Positions 36,093 to 45,764 are shown, counted from the first letter of the stretch. The stretch is 64,000 bases of DNA from Streptomyces katrae (GCF_002028425.1 NZ_CP020042.1:2356001-2420000); one strand, 5' to 3'. Notes: a model not told the origin generated them from the sequence alone. Numbers and translations are program-made.

Positions 36093-39080
36093 CTACGCCC
36101 CGTAGAAGAGGTCGTCCACGACCGCGCGGGCGCGGCGGGTGGTGCGGCGGTAGTCGTCCAGCATTTCGCCGACCCTGCCCTCCGGGTAGCCGAGGTAGCG
36201 GCCCACGGCCGCCAGTTCCCGGGCGTCCGCGGGGAAGGTGTCGCCGGCGCGGCCGCGGACCAGCATGACGGCGTTGCGGACCCGGGTCGCCAGCACCCAG
36301 GCCTCGTCGAGGATCTGGGCCTCCTCGGTCGGGATCAGGCCGGCCGCGTGGGCGGCGGCCAGGGCCCGGCGGGTGCGGGTGGTGCGCAGGCCGGGTTCGG
36401 CCCAGGCGTGCCGCATCTGGAGGAGCTGGACGGTCCACTCCACGTCGCTGAGGCCGCCGCGGCCGAGTTTGGTGTGGAGGGTGGGGTCGGCGCCGCGCGG
36501 GAGGCGTTCGGCCTCCATGCGTGCCTTCAGGCGCCGGATCTCGCGTACGGCGTCCTCGCCGAGGCCTTCGGCGGGGTAGCGCAGCGGGTCGATGAGGTCG
36601 ATGAAGGTGCGTCCCAGATCGGCGTCGCCCGCGACGGGCTCGGCGCGCAGCAGGGCCTGGCTCTCCCAGGTCAGGGACCAGCGCCGGTAGTAGGCGGCGT
36701 AGGAGGCCAGGGTGCGCACGAGGGGGCCGGAGCGGCCCTCGGGGCGCAGGTCGGCGTCGATGAGGAGCGGCGGATCGGCGGTGGGCAGCTGGAGGAGCCT
36801 GCGCATTTCGGCGATGACGGTCTGGGCGGCCTTGGCGGCCTCCTGCTCGTCGACGCCCTCGCGGGGGTCGTGGACGAAGAGGACGTCGGCGTCGGAGCCG
36901 TAGCCGAGCTCGTGTCCCCCGAAGCGGCCGACGCCGATGACGGCGAAGCGGGTGGGAAGGGTCTCGCCCCAGTGGTCGCGGACGGCGGCCCGCAGGGCTC
37001 CGGCGATGGTGGCGGCGGTGAGTTCGGAGACGGCGTCGCCGACCCGGTCGACGAGGGCGCCGCAGTCCTTCTCGGCGGGGTTCTCCTCGGTGCCGTAGGA
37101 GGCGATGATGTCGGCGGCGGCGGTGCGGAAGAGCTCGCGGCGGCGGACCCCGCGGGCGGCGGCGACGGCGGCTTCCCCGCTGTCGGCGCGCCCGACGGCG
37201 GCGAGGACCTCCTGTTCGAGGGCCTCGGGCGTACGGGGCTGGAGGCCTTCGGGGTCGCCGAGGAGGGCGACGGCCTCGGGGGCGCGCATGAGGAGGTCGG
37301 GGGCGAGGCGGCCGGCGGACAGGACGCGGGCCAGGTTCTCGGCGGCGGCTCCCTCGTCGCGGAGCAGGCGCAGGTACCAGGGGGTCTTGCCGAGGGCGTC
37401 GGAGACCTTGCGGAAGCCCAGGAGTCCGGCGTCCGGGTCTGCGGAGTCGGCGAACCAGCCGAGGAGGACGGGCAGCAGGGTACGCTGGATGGCGGCCTTG
37501 CGGCTGACGCCGGAGGCGAGGGCTTCGAGGTGGCGCAGGGCGGAGGCCGGGTCGGCGTAGCCGAGGGCTTCGAGGCGCTGGCCGGCGGCGGCCGGGGAGA
37601 GCCGGGTCTCGCCGGGGGCGAGCTGGGCGACGGCGTCGAGGAGGGGCCGGTAGAAGAGCTTCTCGTGGAGGCGGCGGACGACGGAGGCGTGCCGGCGCCA
37701 GGCCTTGTTGAGTTCGGCGACGGGTTCGGTGCGCAGGCCCATGGATCGGCCGAGGCGGCGCAGGTCTGCCTCGTCCTCGGGGACGAGGTGGGTGCGGCGG
37801 AGCCGGTACAGCTGGATGCGGTGTTCCATGGTGCGCAGGAAGCGGTACGCGTCGTGGAGCTGGGCGGCGTCGGCGCGGCCGACGTAGCCTCCGGCGGCGA
37901 GGGCGTGGAGGGCGTCGAGGGTGGTGCCGGAGCGCAGGGTGGTGTCGCTGCGGCCGTGGACGAGCTGGAGGAGCTGGACGGCGAACTCGACGTCGCGCAG
38001 GCCTCCGGGGCCGAGTTTGAGTTCGCGGTCGATCTGGGAGGCGGGGATGTTGTCGACGACGCGGCGGCGCATCTTCTGGACGTCGGCGACGAAGTTCTCG
38101 CGTTCGGCGGCCTGCCAGACCAGGGGCGTTATGGCGTCGATGTACTGGGCGCCGAGTTCGGGGTCGCCGGCGACGGCGCGGGCCTTGAGGAGGGCCTGGA
38201 ACTCCCAGGTCTTGGCCCAGCGCTGGTAGTAGGCCAGGTGGGAGGCGAGGGTGCGGACGAGGGGGCCGTTGCGGCCCTCGGGGCGGAGGTTGGCGTCGAC
38301 GGGCCAGATGGTGCCCTCGACGGTGGTCTCGGAGCAGATCCGCATGAGGTGGGAGGCGAGGCGGGTGGCGGCCTGGATGCCCTTGCCCTCGTCGGTGCCG
38401 GGCACCGCCTCGCCGACGAAGATCACGTCGACGTCGGAGACGTAGTTGAGCTCGTTGCCGCCGCACTTGCCCATGGCGATGACGGCGAGGCGGCAGGCCT
38501 CGGCGTCCTGGGGGGCGGCGGCGGAGGCGATGCGCAGGGCGGCGCGGAGGGTGGCGGTGGCCAGGTCGGCGAGTTCGGCGGCGGTCTGGGCCACGTCTAT
38601 GGTCGCGCAGACGTCGCGGGCGGCGATGGAGAGCAGGCAGCGGCGGTAGGCGACGCGCAGGGCGACGGGGTCGTGGGCGTCGGCGAGGCCCTGTTCGAAC
38701 TCGGGGAGGCCCGGGTGCAGGTCGGCGGCTTCGTAGGTGACGAGGGCCTGCCAGTCGCGGGGGTGGCGGGCGAGGTGGTCGGCGAGGGCTTCGGAGGCCC
38801 CGAGTACGCCGAGGAGGCGGTCGCGCAGGGGTTTGGCGGCCACCAGGGTGTCGAGGAGGAGGCGCAGGTCATCGGGGGTCTGGGCTTCGGCGAGGCGGAC
38901 GAGGCCGAGGAGCGCGAGGTCGGGGTCGGCGGTGGCGCCGAGGGCGTCGAGGAGCACCGGGTCGGCGCGCACGGCGGCCAGCGCGTCGGCGTCGAGGAGC
39001 CGGGACGCGGCGGTGGGGTCGGTGAATCCGCTCCGCAGCAGCCGGATGAAGGTACTGCTCCTGCGCCCCGGGACTGTCAT
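36093..39080 (-). CDS. glnE: Bifunctional glutamine synthetase adenylyltransferase/deadenylylase
   Basis: A 995-residue GlnE starting at ATG 39080. It has two nucleotidyltransferase halves: the N-terminal NYVSDVDVIFVGE with later DANLRPEGRNGPLVRT, and the C-terminal GYGSDADVLFVHDP with DADLRPEGRSGPLVRT. Each is followed by LKLGPGGLRDVEF or TKLGRGGLSDVEW helical segments and the GlnD_UR_UTase-like helical domain. Full-length for the family. It adds or removes AMP on GlnA-type glutamine synthetase in response to nitrogen state. The glutamine synthetase gene in this window (46006-47367) lacks the target tyrosine, so the substrate is a GlnA encoded elsewhere. Confidence 0.96.
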   Translation of the reverse strand: MTVPGRRSSTFIRLLRSGFTDPTAASRLLDADALAAVRADPVLLDALGATADPDLALLGLVRLAEAQTPDDLRLLLDTLVAAKPLRDRLLGVLGASEALADHLARHPRDWQALVTYEAADLHPGLPEFEQGLADAHDPVALRVAYRRCLLSIAARDVCATIDVAQTAAELADLATATLRAALRIASAAAPQDAEACRLAVIAMGKCGGNELNYVSDVDVIFVGEAVPGTDEGKGIQAATRLASHLMRICSETTVEGTIWPVDANLRPEGRNGPLVRTLASHLAYYQRWAKTWEFQALLKARAVAGDPELGAQYIDAITPLVWQAAERENFVADVQKMRRRVVDNIPASQIDRELKLGPGGLRDVEFAVQLLQLVHGRSDTTLRSGTTLDALHALAAGGYVGRADAAQLHDAYRFLRTMEHRIQLYRLRRTHLVPEDEADLRRLGRSMGLRTEPVAELNKAWRRHASVVRRLHEKLFYRPLLDAVAQLAPGETRLSPAAAGQRLEALGYADPASALRHLEALASGVSRKAAIQRTLLPVLLGWFADSADPDAGLLGFRKVSDALGKTPWYLRLLRDEGAAAENLARVLSAGRLAPDLLMRAPEAVALLGDPEGLQPRTPEALEQEVLAAVGRADSGEAAVAAARGVRRRELFRTAAADIIASYGTEENPAEKDCGALVDRVGDAVSELTAATIAGALRAAVRDHWGETLPTRFAVIGVGRFGGHELGYGSDADVLFVHDPREGVDEQEAAKAAQTVIAEMRRLLQLPTADPPLLIDADLRPEGRSGPLVRTLASYAAYYRRWSLTWESQALLRAEPVAGDADLGRTFIDLIDPLRYPAEGLGEDAVREIRRLKARMEAERLPRGADPTLHTKLGRGGLSDVEWTVQLLQMRHAWAEPGLRTTRTRRALAAAHAAGLIPTEEAQILDEAWVLATRVRNAVMLVRGRAGDTFPADARELAAVGRYLGYPEGRVGEMLDDYRRTTRRARAVVDDLFYGA

Positions 39081-39345
39081 CCCGCCGCCTCCCGAGTCTG
39101 TCGCTTCCGGTGGTCCGGTGTGTCCGTCGCCGGTCCGGTGTGTGTCGGTCGCCTGGTCCGGTCTGTCCGTCGCCGGTCGTGGTCTGGTCCTGTCCGGGAG
39201 CGAGCCTAGCCGGAGCAGGCGTTCGACTCACCGGGTGTCGTGGCCGATATCATGAGGCGGATTATCGGAATATCTGCTTACTTTTAGCTCTCCAGATCTG
39301 TGCGTCAGGGGCCCGGTCCCCGCCCGACCGGCCGCGAGGAGCCCC
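39081..39345. other. glnE upstream region with imperfect repeats
   Basis: Between 39109 and 39200 GGTCCGGT-(G/C)-TGTCCGTCGCCGGTC-like segments recur three or four times with variations. From 39240 an AT-rich run (GATATCATGAGGCGGATTAT, GGAATATCTGCTTACTTTTA) probably contains promoters for the rightward gene. Confidence 0.5.
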
Positions 39346-41697
39346 ATGTCCCACGGACCCCCGTCCTCGCGCCCTGCCGCCGCGCCCGCTCCCCAGCCCG
39401 CCCCGAGCGCGCCTGGGGCGGCCCCCGAGGCCCCCGCGACCGTACGGCCCGACGGTGACGCGTCCGCCCGCCCCGGCCGCGGGGCGGCCGCAGGCCCCGA
39501 CCGTCACGCGGCTGTCCAGCCCGACCCCGGCGCGGCCACGCGGCCCGGCCGTGACGCGGCCATCCCCCACCAGCGCGACGCGGTCACCCGGCACGGACAC
39601 CACCACGTCGGGCACCCCCGCGCACGCGCGGTCGTCCAGACCATCGCCCTCCTCGCCGCCACCGCCGCCGGCGGCATGCTCATCCTGCGCGGCAACGAGG
39701 CCCTCACCGGCCTCGACGCGCCCGCCGGCCCCGGTTCCAGGCCCCCGGCCGCCGCCGTCCCGGACGCCCCGGACCCCGGCCGGGTGCTCCAGATCGTCGC
39801 CCACCCCGACGACGACCTGTACTTCATGAACCCCGACCTGGGGTACTCCATAACCGCCGGCCACCCGGTGACCACCGTCTACCTCACCTCCGGCGAGGCC
39901 GACGGCGTCAACGCCGGCGCCGGCAAGGAGGCCTCCACCCCCGCCAACAAGCCGGCCTACGCCGAGGCCCGGCAGAACGGCATCCGCGCCGCCTACGCCA
40001 AGATGGCCACCGGCGACCGCAGCAGCGCCTGGAAGCGCAGCGTCGTCCCGACCAAGGGCGGCGGCCACGCCGAGATCGACGTCCTCGTCGCCCGGCCCCA
40101 GATCAACCTCGTCTGGCTGCAGCTGCGCGAGGCGGGCAACGTCTACCAGGACGTGCCCGACAGCCTCCACGGCCTGTGGGACGGCAAGGTGCCCCGCCTG
40201 GAGTCGGTGCTCGCTTCCGGCAGCCCCGTCCGGCACGGGTTCACGTACACCAAGGACCAGGTCGTCCAGACGATCGTGGGCATCCTTGAGCGGTACCGGC
40301 CCACCACCATCCGCACCCAGGACCCCACCCCCGGCCGCTTCCACGACGCCGCCAAGCGGTACACCGACCACCAGGACCACTTCTACGGCGCCCGGTTCGT
40401 GCAGCTGGCCACCGCCCTGTACGCGGAGGGGTTCAAGGAACGGCCGCACTTCGCCGTCCAGAACTACGTCGGCTACTTCAACGGCTCCCTGCCCCGCGCC
40501 CTCGACCCCGGCGAGGCCAAGGAGAAGCTGGACATCCTGGACACCTACGCCTGGCTGGACCGGCAGAACCACTGCGGCAGCGAGGCCGGCTGCGGGGACC
40601 TCAAGGTCGCCGAGCACCCCTCCGGCAACGGCTGGGCCCAGTCCATCAACTACGCCCGCGGCACCGGCACCAACTGGCTGACCTCGGATGCCGAGCACGG
40701 CCTGTGGGCCTTCAAGGTCCTCGACGGCCAGGTCGCCGTGTGGCACCGCAGCGGGCTCATAGGCCGCTGGAGCGGCCCCCGGCTCCTCCCCGGAACCGGG
40801 ATGGACCAGGGCATATCCACCGTCACCCTGAAGGACGGCCGGATAGCCGCCTTCGGCACCCGCACCTCCTTCGGCGACAAGCCCGCCGACTACCGGCGCG
40901 AGGTCGTCTACGCCGTCCAGCAGGCCCCCGGATCGGAGGAGTTCGGCCCCTGGCAGTCCCTCGGCACCCCCGAGGCCTCCGACGCCGACTGGACCTCCGA
41001 CATCAGCGCGCCCGCCGTGTCCGTCGACGGCACCGGCGCCCTCGCCGTCTACGTCCGCGACGGCGCCTCCACCCTGCGCGGCCGCGTCCAGCGCCCGGAC
41101 GGCGCGTGGGGCCCGTGGGAGGCCCACGGCGGCTCCGACCTGCACGGCACCCCGGTCACCGGAACCGACGGCGCCGGGCGGCGGATGGTCTTCGCCGCCA
41201 CCACCAAGTCGGTGACCGGCTGGCTCCAGCCCGGCCCCGGCGCCCCCCTCGGCCCCGCCACCCCCACCGGGCTCCCCGAGACCACCCTGCCCCTCACCGC
41301 CGAGGGCCGCGAGGGCGGCGTGCGGATCTGGTTCCGCAAGCCCGGCTCCGGCAACGTCCGCACCGCCCTGATGACGGACGCGGAAGGCCTGAAGGCGACC
41401 GGCCTCACCGACCTCGGCGGGCTCCAGGGCTTCGGCTCGGTGACGGCCAGCGGACACCTCCTCGCCGGCCGCTCGGCGGGCGGGCTGCTCGGCGCGGACG
41501 TCGGCGAGGGCCGGCCCTGGGAGCGCTCACCGCTGATGTTCGAGGGCGCCCCGTCCAGCACGATGACCGGCAAGAACCTGGTCAGCCTGGCGGTGGTGGG
41601 CCTCGACGCACGGCTGTACGTCACCTCGTCGGCGGACGAACCCGACGCCTACCTCGCCCCCTGGCAGCCGGTGGGCCCGCGCAACACCACCCCGTAA
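39346..41697 (+). CDS. Membrane-anchored PIG-L family deacetylase with C-terminal repeat domain
   Basis: A 783-residue protein from ATG 39346. Residues 1-85 are a Pro/Ala/Arg-rich cytoplasmic stretch. A helix at ~87-108 (VVQTIALLAATAAGGMLILRG) anchors it. The PIG-L/LmbE zinc motif is IVAHPDDDLYFMNPD (~148-162) and the later ligand DHQDHFYGARF (~345). Residues ~440-783 form beta-propeller-like repeats (WSGPRLLPGTGMDQG, GPWQSLGTPEAS, GPWEAHGGSDLHGTP). PIG-L enzymes remove N-acetyl from GlcNAc-type sugars; a surface glycan is a plausible substrate for an exported one. A tandem paralogue follows 317 bases downstream. Confidence 0.85.
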   Translation: MSHGPPSSRPAAAPAPQPAPSAPGAAPEAPATVRPDGDASARPGRGAAAGPDRHAAVQPDPGAATRPGRDAAIPHQRDAVTRHGHHHVGHPRARAVVQTIALLAATAAGGMLILRGNEALTGLDAPAGPGSRPPAAAVPDAPDPGRVLQIVAHPDDDLYFMNPDLGYSITAGHPVTTVYLTSGEADGVNAGAGKEASTPANKPAYAEARQNGIRAAYAKMATGDRSSAWKRSVVPTKGGGHAEIDVLVARPQINLVWLQLREAGNVYQDVPDSLHGLWDGKVPRLESVLASGSPVRHGFTYTKDQVVQTIVGILERYRPTTIRTQDPTPGRFHDAAKRYTDHQDHFYGARFVQLATALYAEGFKERPHFAVQNYVGYFNGSLPRALDPGEAKEKLDILDTYAWLDRQNHCGSEAGCGDLKVAEHPSGNGWAQSINYARGTGTNWLTSDAEHGLWAFKVLDGQVAVWHRSGLIGRWSGPRLLPGTGMDQGISTVTLKDGRIAAFGTRTSFGDKPADYRREVVYAVQQAPGSEEFGPWQSLGTPEASDADWTSDISAPAVSVDGTGALAVYVRDGASTLRGRVQRPDGAWGPWEAHGGSDLHGTPVTGTDGAGRRMVFAATTKSVTGWLQPGPGAPLGPATPTGLPETTLPLTAEGREGGVRIWFRKPGSGNVRTALMTDAEGLKATGLTDLGGLQGFGSVTASGHLLAGRSAGGLLGADVGEGRPWERSPLMFEGAPSSTMTGKNLVSLAVVGLDARLYVTSSADEPDAYLAPWQPVGPRNTTP

Positions 41698-42014
41698 CGC
41701 CGTCCCGTCCCGGATCACCCCCACCCCGGGGCATACACCGCACACCGGCTGGACAGACACCATCCGTGCCGGATCACCCCCAAACCCCCACCCCGGGCGC
41801 CCACTTGCCCGCGGCAGGACCGGACGGCGTCCACGATCCGGGCACGGGTCCGCCCCGGGGCCGCGGGCGGTGCATCATCACACCCGGCCGTCTTCGGAGA
41901 ACACGCGTCACCGGCGAAATCGATGAACCGGTCCGTGAACCAACTTCCCCGTTTTCGCCTCTCAGTGACTGCACAGCGGTTCTTCCCGTCCGGAACGACA
42001 TCGAGGCGTGACCC
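41698..42014. other. 317-base gap between the two PIG-L genes
   Basis: The 14-mer CCGGATCACCCCCA occurs at 41710-41723 and 41769-41782. The rest is GC-rich without a convincing gene; the part before 42015 (ACTTCCCCGTTTTCGCCTCT) may hold a promoter. Confidence 0.45.
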
Positions 42015-44087
42015 ATGCCCGTATCCCGCCGCCGCTTCCTCCTCGCGGCCGTCGTGCCCATGCTCACCCTGGGCGCCTCCGGCGTGCTCTCCGTAGCCTC
42101 CGGCCAGCAGACGGCGGCCGAGGCCACCCAGGGGAAGGACCCCGCCGCGCTCCTCCCCGCCAGCACCACGTCCGGCACCGTCGTCCAGATCGTCGCGCAC
42201 CCCGACGACGACCTGTTCTTCATGAACCCCGACCTCAGCCGCTCCCTGCTCGCCGGGCTCACCGTCACCACCGCCTACCTCACCTCCGGCGAGGCCGACG
42301 GCCGCAACGAGGCCAACGGCGGCCAGGCCAAGGACCCGAAGCAGCCCGCCGACCGCGCCCGCTACGCGGAGGCCCGGCAGAACGGCATACGCTCCGCCTA
42401 CGCCCAGATGGCCACCGGAGACCGCACCAGCGCCTGGAAGCGGACCGTCATACCCACCGCCGGCGGCGGCCAGGCCGAGCTCGACGTCCTCGTCGCCCGG
42501 CCCCAGGTCAACCTGGTCTGGCTCCAGCTGCGCGAGGCCCGCAACCCGGCCGCCGAGAACCCCGACAGCCTGCGCGGCCTGTGGAACGGCGAGATACCGG
42601 CGCTGGGCTCCCAGCTCACCACCGGCACCCCGGTCAAGCAGCCGTTCTCGTACACCAAGGACCAGCTCGTCCAGTCCATATCCGGCATCCTGGAGCGCTA
42701 CCGCCCGACGACGATACGGATGCAGGACCCGACCCCGAACCGCTACCCGGACACCGGCAAGTACACCGACCACCAGGACCACATGTACGGCGCCCGCTTC
42801 GTGCAGGCCGCCACCGCCGCGTACGCCGAACGGGTCGCCGACCGGCCGCGGTTCTCGGTGCAGAACTACCTCGGCTACCACAACGGCAGCCTCCCCCACG
42901 CCCTGGACCCGCAGACCGCCGAGACGAAGACCGGCTTCCTCAGGACGTACGCCTGGCAGGACCACGCCGACTACTGCGGCTCCCCCGACGGCTGCGGCGA
43001 CCGCAAGGTGGCCGGCAGCCCCACCGGCCGCAACTGGGCCCAGTCCCTGCGCTACGCCCGCGCCGACAACTCCTCCTGGCTCACGGAGGGCACCCCGGGC
43101 CGGCTCTGGGCCTTCGCCGCCCTCGACGGCCGGATGGCCGTCTGGAACCGCGACCGCTCCGGCACCTGGAGCGGCCCCGCCCTGCTCCCCGGCCCCGGCA
43201 TCGACTCCGGAGCCACCACCGCCCGCCTCCCCGACGGCCGCGTCGCGGTCCTGGCCACCCGCACGGTCATCGGCACCAGGGCCGCCGACTACCGGCGCGA
43301 GGTGGTGTACGCCGTCCAGAGCACCCCCGACGGCCCGTTCGGCCCCTGGCAGTCCCTCGGCACCCCCGAACCGGGCGACGAACCCGGCACCTCCGCCATC
43401 AGCGCCCCGGCCGCCGCCGTCGACCGGGCGGGCCGCCTGACCGTCTACGTGCGCGACACCGGGCGCACCCTGCGGGCCCGCGTCCAGCAGCCCTCGGGGG
43501 CCTTCACCGACTGGCAGAAACTGGGCGGCGAAGACCTCCAGAGCGACCCGGTGGCCCTCGTGGACTCCGCGGGCCGCCGCCACGTCTACGCCACCACCAC
43601 CAAGTCCGTCCTGGCCTGGGCCCAGCCCGCCCCCGATGCCCCGCTCGCCGGCCCCTACCCCACCGGCCTCCCCGCCACCACGGTTCCCCTCACGGCGGCC
43701 CGCGAGGGCGCGGGCGTGCGCCTCTACTTCCGCCGCCCCGACTCGGGCGTGGTCCGCAGCGCCCTGGTCACCGCCGGCCCGGGCGCCCCGCAGGTCTCCA
43801 GCGTCTCGGAATCCGGCGGCCGCGCGGGCTACGGCGCGGTCGCCGCGGCGGGCCGCCTCCTGACGGGCCGCGCCGAAACGGGCACGGTCTCCACGACCAC
43901 CCTGGGCGGCCCCCCTGCCTGGACGGAGTCCCGCATGCTCTTCACGGGCGCCCCCTCAGCGGCCCTCGACGCCACGGGCACCCCCACCACAGCCGCCCTG
44001 GGCCTGGACGCCCACCTCCACACCGCCACCCCCCACCCCACCACCCCCACCTGGCACCCGGCCGTCGCACCAGCCCCGGCCACCTGA
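42015..44087 (+). CDS. Secreted PIG-L family deacetylase, tandem paralogue
   Basis: A 690-residue protein from ATG 42015 with a Tat-like signal, PVSRRRFLLAAVVPMLTLGA. It has the same PIG-L motifs as its neighbour: IVAHPDDDLFFMNPD (~57-71), LTSGEADGRNEAN and DHQDHMYGARFVQ (~255), then a similar beta-repeat C-terminal half (WSGPALLPGPGID, GPWQSLGTPEPGD). It lacks the long N-terminal cytoplasmic part and may be released, whereas the upstream copy stays anchored. Identity is high through the catalytic domain, so this is a gene duplication. Confidence 0.87.
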   Translation: MPVSRRRFLLAAVVPMLTLGASGVLSVASGQQTAAEATQGKDPAALLPASTTSGTVVQIVAHPDDDLFFMNPDLSRSLLAGLTVTTAYLTSGEADGRNEANGGQAKDPKQPADRARYAEARQNGIRSAYAQMATGDRTSAWKRTVIPTAGGGQAELDVLVARPQVNLVWLQLREARNPAAENPDSLRGLWNGEIPALGSQLTTGTPVKQPFSYTKDQLVQSISGILERYRPTTIRMQDPTPNRYPDTGKYTDHQDHMYGARFVQAATAAYAERVADRPRFSVQNYLGYHNGSLPHALDPQTAETKTGFLRTYAWQDHADYCGSPDGCGDRKVAGSPTGRNWAQSLRYARADNSSWLTEGTPGRLWAFAALDGRMAVWNRDRSGTWSGPALLPGPGIDSGATTARLPDGRVAVLATRTVIGTRAADYRREVVYAVQSTPDGPFGPWQSLGTPEPGDEPGTSAISAPAAAVDRAGRLTVYVRDTGRTLRARVQQPSGAFTDWQKLGGEDLQSDPVALVDSAGRRHVYATTTKSVLAWAQPAPDAPLAGPYPTGLPATTVPLTAAREGAGVRLYFRRPDSGVVRSALVTAGPGAPQVSSVSESGGRAGYGAVAAAGRLLTGRAETGTVSTTTLGGPPAWTESRMLFTGAPSAALDATGTPTTAALGLDAHLHTATPHPTTPTWHPAVAPAPAT

Positions 44088-44103
44088 TCCCCCCAACGAC
44101 AGC

Positions 44104-44133
44104 GGCCCCGCCCGGACTCCCCGGGACGGGGCC
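44104..44133. terminator. Hairpin between PIG-L gene and displaced glnA2 3' end
   Basis: GGCCCCG and CGGGGCC plus an inner CCGG/CCGG pair form a stem at 44104-44133. It stands exactly where a shared terminator of the PIG-L gene and a converging glnA2 would be expected before the insertion. Confidence 0.65.
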
Positions 44134-44151
44134 ACTCACGCCGTTCCGGCC

Positions 44152-44235
44152 CTACAGGACCGGCAGGTTCTTGCGGAGTTCGAAGGCGGTGACCTCCGAG
44201 CGGTATTCCTCCCACTCCTGCTTCTTGTTGCGCAG
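44152..44235 (-). pseudogene. glnA2: Duplicate of the last 27 codons of glnA2 (orphan 3' end)
   Basis: The 84 bases align without gaps to 46006-46089, the end of the intact glnA2. They differ at 7 positions: six synonymous changes and TAG instead of TAA. The encoded tail LRNKKQEWEEYRS...NLPVL is identical. Similarity stops abruptly beyond codon 27. A terminator follows it. It is most easily read as the original glnA2 end, displaced by a ~1.85-kb insertion that brought its own copy. Confidence 0.85.
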
Positions 44236-44316
44236 GGTCATATCCGCCTCAACCCGCCAGCCGGACCCGACCATTCTCAGCTCGACCTGTCAGGTGCTCC
44301 TAGACGGGCGCTCGGG

Positions 44317-45264
44317 TCAGGTGCCCGCCGCCACGGCCGTCAGCCAGACGTTCCAGTCGCTCTCGTAGTCCAGCGAGGTGAGGAAGGAACGTGCGGCGGT
44401 CCAGTCTCCGGCGCGGTAGTGGCCGAGCACCGTGGCGACATCGGCCGGGTGCCTCTCGATCATGTAACGGGCGGCCAGATAGCCCCAGTTGTAGGTGCGG
44501 TTGACGTCGCTGTTGGCGTAGGTGGTGTCGAACAGCGTGCGCAGGGAGTACGTGTGCTTACCGGCCTCGGCCACCGCGCTGGCGTAGGTGGTGCCGCGGT
44601 AGGAATACGAGATGTACTCCGCGATGCCCTCACCCCACCACACGGTGGGGGTGGTCTGGCTGGCGCTGAAGTCGCCGTACAGGTCGAAGCGGCCGTCGAG
44701 GTAGTGCGTGTACTCGTGGTTGAGGTTCCAGATCTGCCAGCCGGGGCTCACATCCGTGCGCTCGTAACACACGAACCGCGGCTGGTTGCCCGTCTGGGAG
44801 GGGTCTCCCTCCAGGTACATCCCGCCGTTGTTGGTGTCAATGCCGTAGATCCTCCCCGCGTAGGCCTTGTAGTCGGCGCTCGAGTTGAAGACATCGACCT
44901 CCAGGGTGGTGTTGTAGTCGTTCGCGACCGGCCCCGAGTCGTTGACCACTCCGTGGAAATAGGCGTCCTGGTTGGCCAGGCTCGTGCAGGTCGTCGTCAG
45001 TTGATCGGCGGTCATCTCCTGGGCGCGGATCCGCAGCGTGGGGCTGCAGTTGTGGACGATCGGCAGGATGCGCGATTCCAGCTTGCCGCCGGTGGTCCCA
45101 GTCGAGCCGGGAGCGCCTTTGGCATTGCCGTGGGCGGGGCGCTGGCCCGGGTCCGCGAAGACGTGGTCCGGCTTGGGTTCGGCCTTTGAGGCCTGGGAGG
45201 CCTGGGCGGGAGAGGCTGCGACGGCGGCTATGAACAGGGCGGTGGCGACGGCCATGGCGCGCAA
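44317..45264 (-). CDS. Secreted collagenase-like metalloprotease (M9 catalytic core)
   Basis: A 315-residue exported protein. TTG 45264 is six bases after AGGAG; ATG 45255 is the alternative. Signal peptide AVATALFIAAVAASPAQA. The zinc site is LNHEYTHYLDGRFD (~200) with the glutamate in WWGEGIAEYISYS ~30 residues later, the M9 microbial collagenase arrangement. The family's usual N-terminal activator domain and C-terminal PKD/collagen-binding domains are absent, so this is essentially the catalytic core; either a minimal collagenase or a related gelatinase-type enzyme. It is flanked by duplicated glnA2 ends and has a less GC-rich upstream region than its neighbours, suggesting acquisition. 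Confidence 0.75.
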   Translation of the reverse strand: MRAMAVATALFIAAVAASPAQASQASKAEPKPDHVFADPGQRPAHGNAKGAPGSTGTTGGKLESRILPIVHNCSPTLRIRAQEMTADQLTTTCTSLANQDAYFHGVVNDSGPVANDYNTTLEVDVFNSSADYKAYAGRIYGIDTNNGGMYLEGDPSQTGNQPRFVCYERTDVSPGWQIWNLNHEYTHYLDGRFDLYGDFSASQTTPTVWWGEGIAEYISYSYRGTTYASAVAEAGKHTYSLRTLFDTTYANSDVNRTYNWGYLAARYMIERHPADVATVLGHYRAGDWTAARSFLTSLDYESDWNVWLTAVAAGT

Positions 45265-45434
45265 GATTCACTCCTGGGGACGGGGAGCAGTGGGGGCCCT
45301 CGGACGGGCCGCGCTGTAAAATGGCACATGTCACATGCTCTTTTCAATGTTTTTGACAGGGACACATCGAATTTCTTTCGCCGTTCCGGCGCAACGCATG
45401 CGCCCAGCAGTCGAAGCCCCGTCAGCCTCGGCGA
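45265..45434 (-). promoter_or_regulatory. Upstream region of the collagenase-like gene with operator-like palindrome
   Basis: Unusually AT-rich for the window. CATGTCACATG (45327-45337) is an odd palindrome, CATGT-C-ACATG. On the gene's strand TTGAAA and a following ATTTTACA could be -35/-10 elements about 17-19 bases apart, with the palindrome between them, a good position for a repressor. Confidence 0.45.
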
Positions 45435-45764
45435 ATGACCCAGGACCTCACCGGCGTTGGCACTCGAGGCAGATGTGCCGCAGCGGGGGAAGCGTCGGCC
45501 CAGGGCCCGCGGCCGCCTGCGGGCACGCCGGGTGAGTGGGCCGCGCGCTGGAGGAGGCGGCTGCCCTACGAAGCCGCGCTCGCGCTCGCCTGCTCCAGTG
45601 ACGAGGGGATGCTGCGCGAAGCGCGCGCGGCCTTCGACCGCTGGGGAGCGGCGCGATACGCCCGGCGGAACGGCGTGACGGCGGGCCTCCACCCGTCGAC
45701 GGGGCGGCCCGCGTGGAGTTCCAGGGGCCCGTGTGCGTGGTGCGGGTGGTATGAGCGGCCTTGA
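45435..45764 (+). pseudogene. Remnant of a LuxR-type ATPase regulator
   Basis: The translation contains W..RLPYEAALALACSSDEGMLREARAAFDRWGA, which strongly recalls the segment just before the C-terminal LuxR helix-turn-helix in large Streptomyces LAL regulators (PYEAALALADSGDEAALREALA..LGA). The expected RR..GV..PRG and HTH parts are degenerate or missing, and no upstream ATPase region is present. It is an internal fragment rather than a functional gene. Confidence 0.45.
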
